From: Pseudomonas folii
GTDB lineage: Bacteria > Pseudomonadota > Gammaproteobacteria > Pseudomonadales > Pseudomonadaceae
DNA length: 38,737 bases
Direction of reading: 5' to 3'
Assembly (NCBI RefSeq): GCF_014357575.1
Contig: NZ_JACONW010000047.1
Location: 1-38,737, forward strand
The translations under genes and the position numbers were made by a program. Of this stretch, positions 35,298-38,737 are shown in pieces (position 1 is the first letter of the stretch; each line of letters starts with the position of its first letter). The notes under the pieces were generated by a model. That model worked only from the letters and a program-made list of their open reading frames with translations, was not told the origin of the DNA and did no database searches.

Positions 35298-37268
35298 ATG
35301 ATTTCGGCCGTGCAAGCTCGCGTTGCCAACCTGGGGATGGCAAAGAAACTCGGCGTGGGTTTCACCCTGGTTTTGTTGCTGACCGCTCTGGTGGCGGCCA
35401 TTGGTGTCTGGTCGCTGAAAAACATCAGCGCTCACTTCGATGGCCTTAACCAGATGTCTTCCCTGAACAGTGGGCTGCTCAAGGTTCGGTTGCTGGAGCA
35501 GGAATACGCGCTGCGCAGTGATCCGAAGATCGTGGAGCAACTGCATGTCGGGATTGATGAGTTGAATGCACTGGCTGAGCAATTGAAAAGCCAGTCCCCC
35601 GCCAGCGAGTCGCGTATGACCGAGGTCCAGCAGACGCTGGGGGCTTATCGCAAATCATTCGATCAGTTCGTCGATATCAGCCAGAGCAAGGACATTGCGC
35701 TGGAAATGGCCAGTTGGTCAGTCTCCAGCGTTGCCAACAATCTGGATGTTTTACAGGCAGGGCTGGCGGATGACGGCGCCTATGGGCTCAAGGAGTCCAA
35801 GGGAGAGCAGGGGGCTGAATTCATCGAGCAGGCCAATCAGGTCAGCCAGGTCTCCAGACTGATGATGCAGGCGATGGACGAGGCCCGGGTGCGTCTTGAT
35901 AAAAGCCGCAAGACGGGCTCGGGTGATGAGGTCAAGACTGGCAAAATCCAGCAGGCCGATGAGGCAAGGGCGCTGGCCGAGGAGCTTAAAGGTGTCGTCA
36001 AGGACGAGGGCTATCTGACTGTGTTGGGTGAAGTCAGTACGCACATCGTCAATTTCACTGAAAAGCTGAACGAGTACACCGACCTGCTCGACAGCGAAGC
36101 TCAGGTATCACTGCAGCTGGCTGCCAACGCCACGCAGGTTGTCGAGCAGGTGAAGCAGGCCTACGCCGCTGAAGATCAGTCGATGCAGGCGCAGCTCACC
36201 ACGAACACGTGGCAGATCATCGGTTCATCAGTGGTGGCCTTGCTGGTGGGTGTCATCGCTTCGCTGTTGATCACTCGTCTGATCGTTCTGCCGTTGCGCA
36301 GCGTGATTGCCACTGCGCAACGAATTGCTGCGGGGGACTTGAGCGGTAGTATCGATATACGGCGCAAGGATGAGATCGGCCAACTGATGCTCGCCATGCA
36401 GCAAATGGGTGCTGGCCTGAGTGGCATAGTCAGAGGTCTGCAAGCGGGTATCGATCAGTTGGCCAGCTCCGCGCATTCCCTTTCGGCAGTGACCGAACAG
36501 ACTAATCGGGAAGTCAGTCATCAGCAGGAAGAGACCGAGCAGGTCGCGACGGCCATGAATCAGATGACGGCAACCGTGCATGACGTCGCCCGCAATGCGG
36601 AAGAGGCCGCGCTTGCCGCGCAGAGCGCTGATGAGCAGGTCGACAGTGGCCAGGCAGTGGTGCGTCAAAGTTTGCAGCGCATTGAACAGCTGGCCAGTTC
36701 TTCTGCGTCTGCCAGCGACAGCATTCAGAGCCTAAGCGCCGAGATTCAGAACATTGGCACGGTGCTCGGGGTCATCAAAAGCGTGGCCGAACAGACCAAT
36801 CTGTTGGCACTGAACGCCGCCATTGAAGCGGCGCGCGCAGGTGAGCAGGGCAGGGGCTTCGCAGTGGTTGCCGACGAGGTAAGAGCGTTGGCCAAGCGAA
36901 CTCAGCAATCCACTGAGGAAATCGAACGACTCGTCAGCAGCCTTCGCAATGGTGCCTCTGCCTCTGTGGCACAAATCCACAGCAGTGGTGAACTGGTCAA
37001 GCTTGCGGTCAGCGATGCGCTGCAAACCGAAAGCGCGTTGGGCAGCATCGCTGCGGCGGTTTCGATGATCCAGCAGATGAACCAGCAAATTGCCGCAGCG
37101 GCAGAACAACAGACCTCGGTAGCCGAAGAGATCAACCGCAGTGTCACCAACATTCGCGCCAGCGCCGACCAGTCAGCCCTGGCCATGCGTAGCAATGCGG
37201 CATCGAGCACCGAGCTGGCGTCACTTGGGACCGAGCTGAAAGGGATGGTCGGGCATTTCAGGTTGTAG
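35298..37268 (+). CDS. Methyl-accepting chemotaxis protein with helical (HBM-like) sensor
   Basis: Chemoreceptor of 656 residues. TM1 is at about 20-38 and TM2 at about 305-328. The roughly 260-residue periplasmic part between them is entirely helical, of the size and pattern of the helical bimodular (HBM) domain of McpS-type receptors, which bind TCA intermediates or acetate in P. putida. HAMP follows, then the signalling coiled coil with [20 protein letters not shown] at about 497-516. The C-terminus ends [10 protein letters not shown], with no pentapeptide tether. ATG 35298 is preferred because GGAG lies nine bases upstream; ATG 35289 directly abuts that site. HBM assignment is by pattern; the ligand is not predicted. 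Confidence 0.92.
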   Translation: MISAVQARVANLGMAKKLGVGFTLVLLLTALVAAIGVWSLKNISAHFDGLNQMSSLNSGLLKVRLLEQEYALRSDPKIVEQLHVGIDELNALAEQLKSQSPASESRMTEVQQTLGAYRKSFDQFVDISQSKDIALEMASWSVSSVANNLDVLQAGLADDGAYGLKESKGEQGAEFIEQANQVSQVSRLMMQAMDEARVRLDKSRKTGSGDEVKTGKIQQADEARALAEELKGVVKDEGYLTVLGEVSTHIVNFTEKLNEYTDLLDSEAQVSLQLAANATQVVEQVKQAYAAEDQSMQAQLTTNTWQIIGSSVVALLVGVIASLLITRLIVLPLRSVIATAQRIAAGDLSGSIDIRRKDEIGQLMLAMQQMGAGLSGIVRGLQAGIDQLASSAHSLSAVTEQTNREVSHQQEETEQVATAMNQMTATVHDVARNAEEAALAAQSADEQVDSGQAVVRQSLQRIEQLASSSASASDSIQSLSAEIQNIGTVLGVIKSVAEQTNLLALNAAIEAARAGEQGRGFAVVADEVRALAKRTQQSTEEIERLVSSLRNGASASVAQIHSSGELVKLAVSDALQTESALGSIAAAVSMIQQMNQQIAAAAEQQTSVAEEINRSVTNIRASADQSALAMRSNAASSTELASLGTELKGMVGHFRL

Positions 37269-37290
37269 CGAAACACTGAATCTTACTGGC

Positions 37291-37364
37291 CTGTAGGAGC
37301 TGCCGAAGGCTGCGAAGCACTTAGTCTGATGCACCGCAATCGCAGCCTTCGGCAGCTCCTACAG
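37291..37364. repeat. REP inverted pair, class 'gccgaaggctgcgatgg'
   Basis: Arms 37291-37315 (ctgtaggagctgccgaaggc onward) and 37340-37364 are exact reverse complements. It lies 22 bases after the chemoreceptor stop and between convergent genes. Confidence 0.94.
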
Positions 37365-37413
37365 ATCACTCGTTTGTTGCGCAAAAGAGTTAGACCCACA
37401 GATCGTCTTGTCT

Positions 37414-38607
37414 CTACCTGCGAGACGTACCATTGAGGATCAGCATTGTCACAACCCCCGCCACAATTCCCCAGAACGCCGAGCCAATCGAAAGCAGGGT
37501 CAGGCCTGAAGCCGTGACCATGAAAGTGATCAGTGCCGCTTCACGCTCCCTGGGTTCGTTCATGGCAACGGTCAGGCCGTTGATGATCGAGCCGAACAAT
37601 GCCAGGGCGGCAATCGACAGCACCAGCTCTTTGGGGAACGCGGCAAACAATGCTGCCAGCGCTCCACCGTAGATGGCCGCAATGGCATAGAAGATTCCAC
37701 ACCAGATGGCCGCTGTGTAACGTTTGTCACGGTCCTCATGAGCGTGGGCGCTGGTGCAAATAGCCGCGCTGATGGCGGCCAGATTGATCCCGTGGGAGCC
37801 GAACGGCGCCAGCAACAATGAAGCGATGCCAGTGACTGAAATCAGCGGCGAGGCCGGCACGTGGTAACCATCAGCGCGCAATACGGCGACGCCCGGCATG
37901 TTTTGCGACGTCATGGCCACCACAAACAGCGGGATGCCGATGCTTACCGTTGCCGCCAGGGAAAACTCCGGCGTCGTCCAGACCGGCATTGCGACTTCCA
38001 GAGTAAAACCGCTGAAGTCCAGCAACCCCAGCCAGCCCGACAGTACGATACCCACCAGCAGCGCAGCCAGTACGGCATAGCGTGGTGATACCCGTTTGAT
38101 CAGCAGATAGGTGAAGAACATGCCCAAGACCAACGTGGTGCGGTGTTGGGCGGCGACGAAGATTTCGCTGCCGATCTTGAACAGAATGCCTGCCAGCAAC
38201 GCTGCAGCCAGAGATGCCGGAAGCTTTTTTACCAGTCGATCAAAGCTGCCGGTCACCCCGCAAATGATGACTAGCACAGCGCAGGTGATAAACGCGCCGA
38301 TGGCTTCCGGATACGCCACACCGCCCAGGCTGGTGATCAGCAAGGCAGCGCCGGGGGTCGACCATGCCACCGTGATAGGCGTCCGGTAGCGCAAGGAAAG
38401 ACCGATGCTGCACACCGCCATACCCACGAACAATGCCCAGATCCACGAAGAAATCTGCGCACTGGTCAGCCCCGCTGCCTGACCTGCCTGGAACATCAGC
38501 ACCAGCGAACTGGTACAGCCCGTCATCATGGCGATAAAACCAGCGACTATTGCAGCGGGGGAGGTGTCGGCCAATGGGCGTAGGCGGGCAGGGGGTGAGG
38601 CGTTCAT
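37414..38607 (-). CDS. benE: Benzoate/H+ symporter, BenE family
   Basis: Inner-membrane secondary transporter of 397 residues with about twelve hydrophobic segments. The family blocks GFIAMMTGCTSSLVLMFQAG, TPITVAWSTPGAALL, TSQNMPGVAVLRADGY and FGSHGINLAAISAAICTSAH are all present. Characterised members import benzoate with protons. No benzoate-degradation genes are in this window, so the natural substrate may differ. ATG 38607 has AAGGA eight bases upstream; ATG codons further upstream (38631, 38625) lack one. The 130 bases beyond the start hold its upstream region and end in ctgtaggag, the first bases of another REP unit cut by the window edge. Confidence 0.9.
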   Translation of the reverse strand: MNASPPARLRPLADTSPAAIVAGFIAMMTGCTSSLVLMFQAGQAAGLTSAQISSWIWALFVGMAVCSIGLSLRYRTPITVAWSTPGAALLITSLGGVAYPEAIGAFITCAVLVIICGVTGSFDRLVKKLPASLAAALLAGILFKIGSEIFVAAQHRTTLVLGMFFTYLLIKRVSPRYAVLAALLVGIVLSGWLGLLDFSGFTLEVAMPVWTTPEFSLAATVSIGIPLFVVAMTSQNMPGVAVLRADGYHVPASPLISVTGIASLLLAPFGSHGINLAAISAAICTSAHAHEDRDKRYTAAIWCGIFYAIAAIYGGALAALFAAFPKELVLSIAALALFGSIINGLTVAMNEPREREAALITFMVTASGLTLLSIGSAFWGIVAGVVTMLILNGTSRR

Positions 38608-38737
38608 CGATCCATCCTTGAGCATGTGCAACGGCAGGTCGCAAGCGTAAACGTAGTGGTATCAGAGTGTTGCGATACAGCGGGATTCGTAAACGTGAGT
38701 ACAGTTACGACTGCATTCAAATGTTTTTCTGTAGGAG

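Overview
The window comes from a Pseudomonas chromosome, most likely of the P. syringae / P. fluorescens lineage. The basis is family resemblance of nearly every protein, the conserved order GntR regulator - smc - zipA - ligA next to a xanthine dehydrogenase cluster (from memory, P. aeruginosa PA1513-PA1529 has the same arrangement), an Rsm-type small RNA, and dense REP/REPIN elements of at least four sequence classes. No tRNA, rRNA, insertion sequence, prophage or CRISPR array was seen.

Layout. 1-5271: a Cache-type chemoreceptor (minus), an unannotated-looking RsmX/RsmY-like small RNA with five GGA hairpins and an intrinsic terminator, a RutR-like TetR regulator (minus), a YedI/DUF808 membrane protein, a small hypothetical protein, and a Tsx/OmpK-type outer membrane nucleoside channel (minus). 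5726-10183: a minus-strand purine ring catabolic operon read as puuE-uraD-alc-allA-puuD. 10520-15850 (plus): uraH, a 1355-residue toxin-like protein, and a GntR/FCD regulator. 16054-22266: a second minus-strand operon, xdhA-xdhB-xdhC-guaD. 22540-30312 (plus): a GntR regulator 4 nt ahead of smc, then zipA and ligA. 30598-38607: a zinc-ribbon metallopeptidase-like protein, an MDR oxidoreductase (minus), a small exported protein, an LD-carboxypeptidase, an HBM-type chemoreceptor, and a BenE-family transporter (minus).

Together the purine genes give a complete route from guanine to glyoxylate: GuaD makes xanthine, XdhAB (matured with XdhC) makes urate, PuuD makes 5-hydroxyisourate, UraH makes OHCU, UraD makes S-allantoin, PuuE makes allantoate, Alc makes ureidoglycolate and urea, and AllA releases glyoxylate and urea. 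Tsx next door could bring nucleosides through the outer membrane. No inner-membrane purine permease is present; where other pseudomonads (from memory) carry one, between uraH and the GntR gene, this strain carries the large toxin-like gene.

Most notable: (1) the toxin-like gene in the middle of a metabolic cluster, with no visible immunity gene and a perfect 15-bp inverted repeat covering its ribosome binding site; (2) the Rsm-like small RNA; (3) two separate operator-like motif sets that suggest which regulator controls which purine operon; (4) a REP element translated as the C-terminal tail of XdhB.
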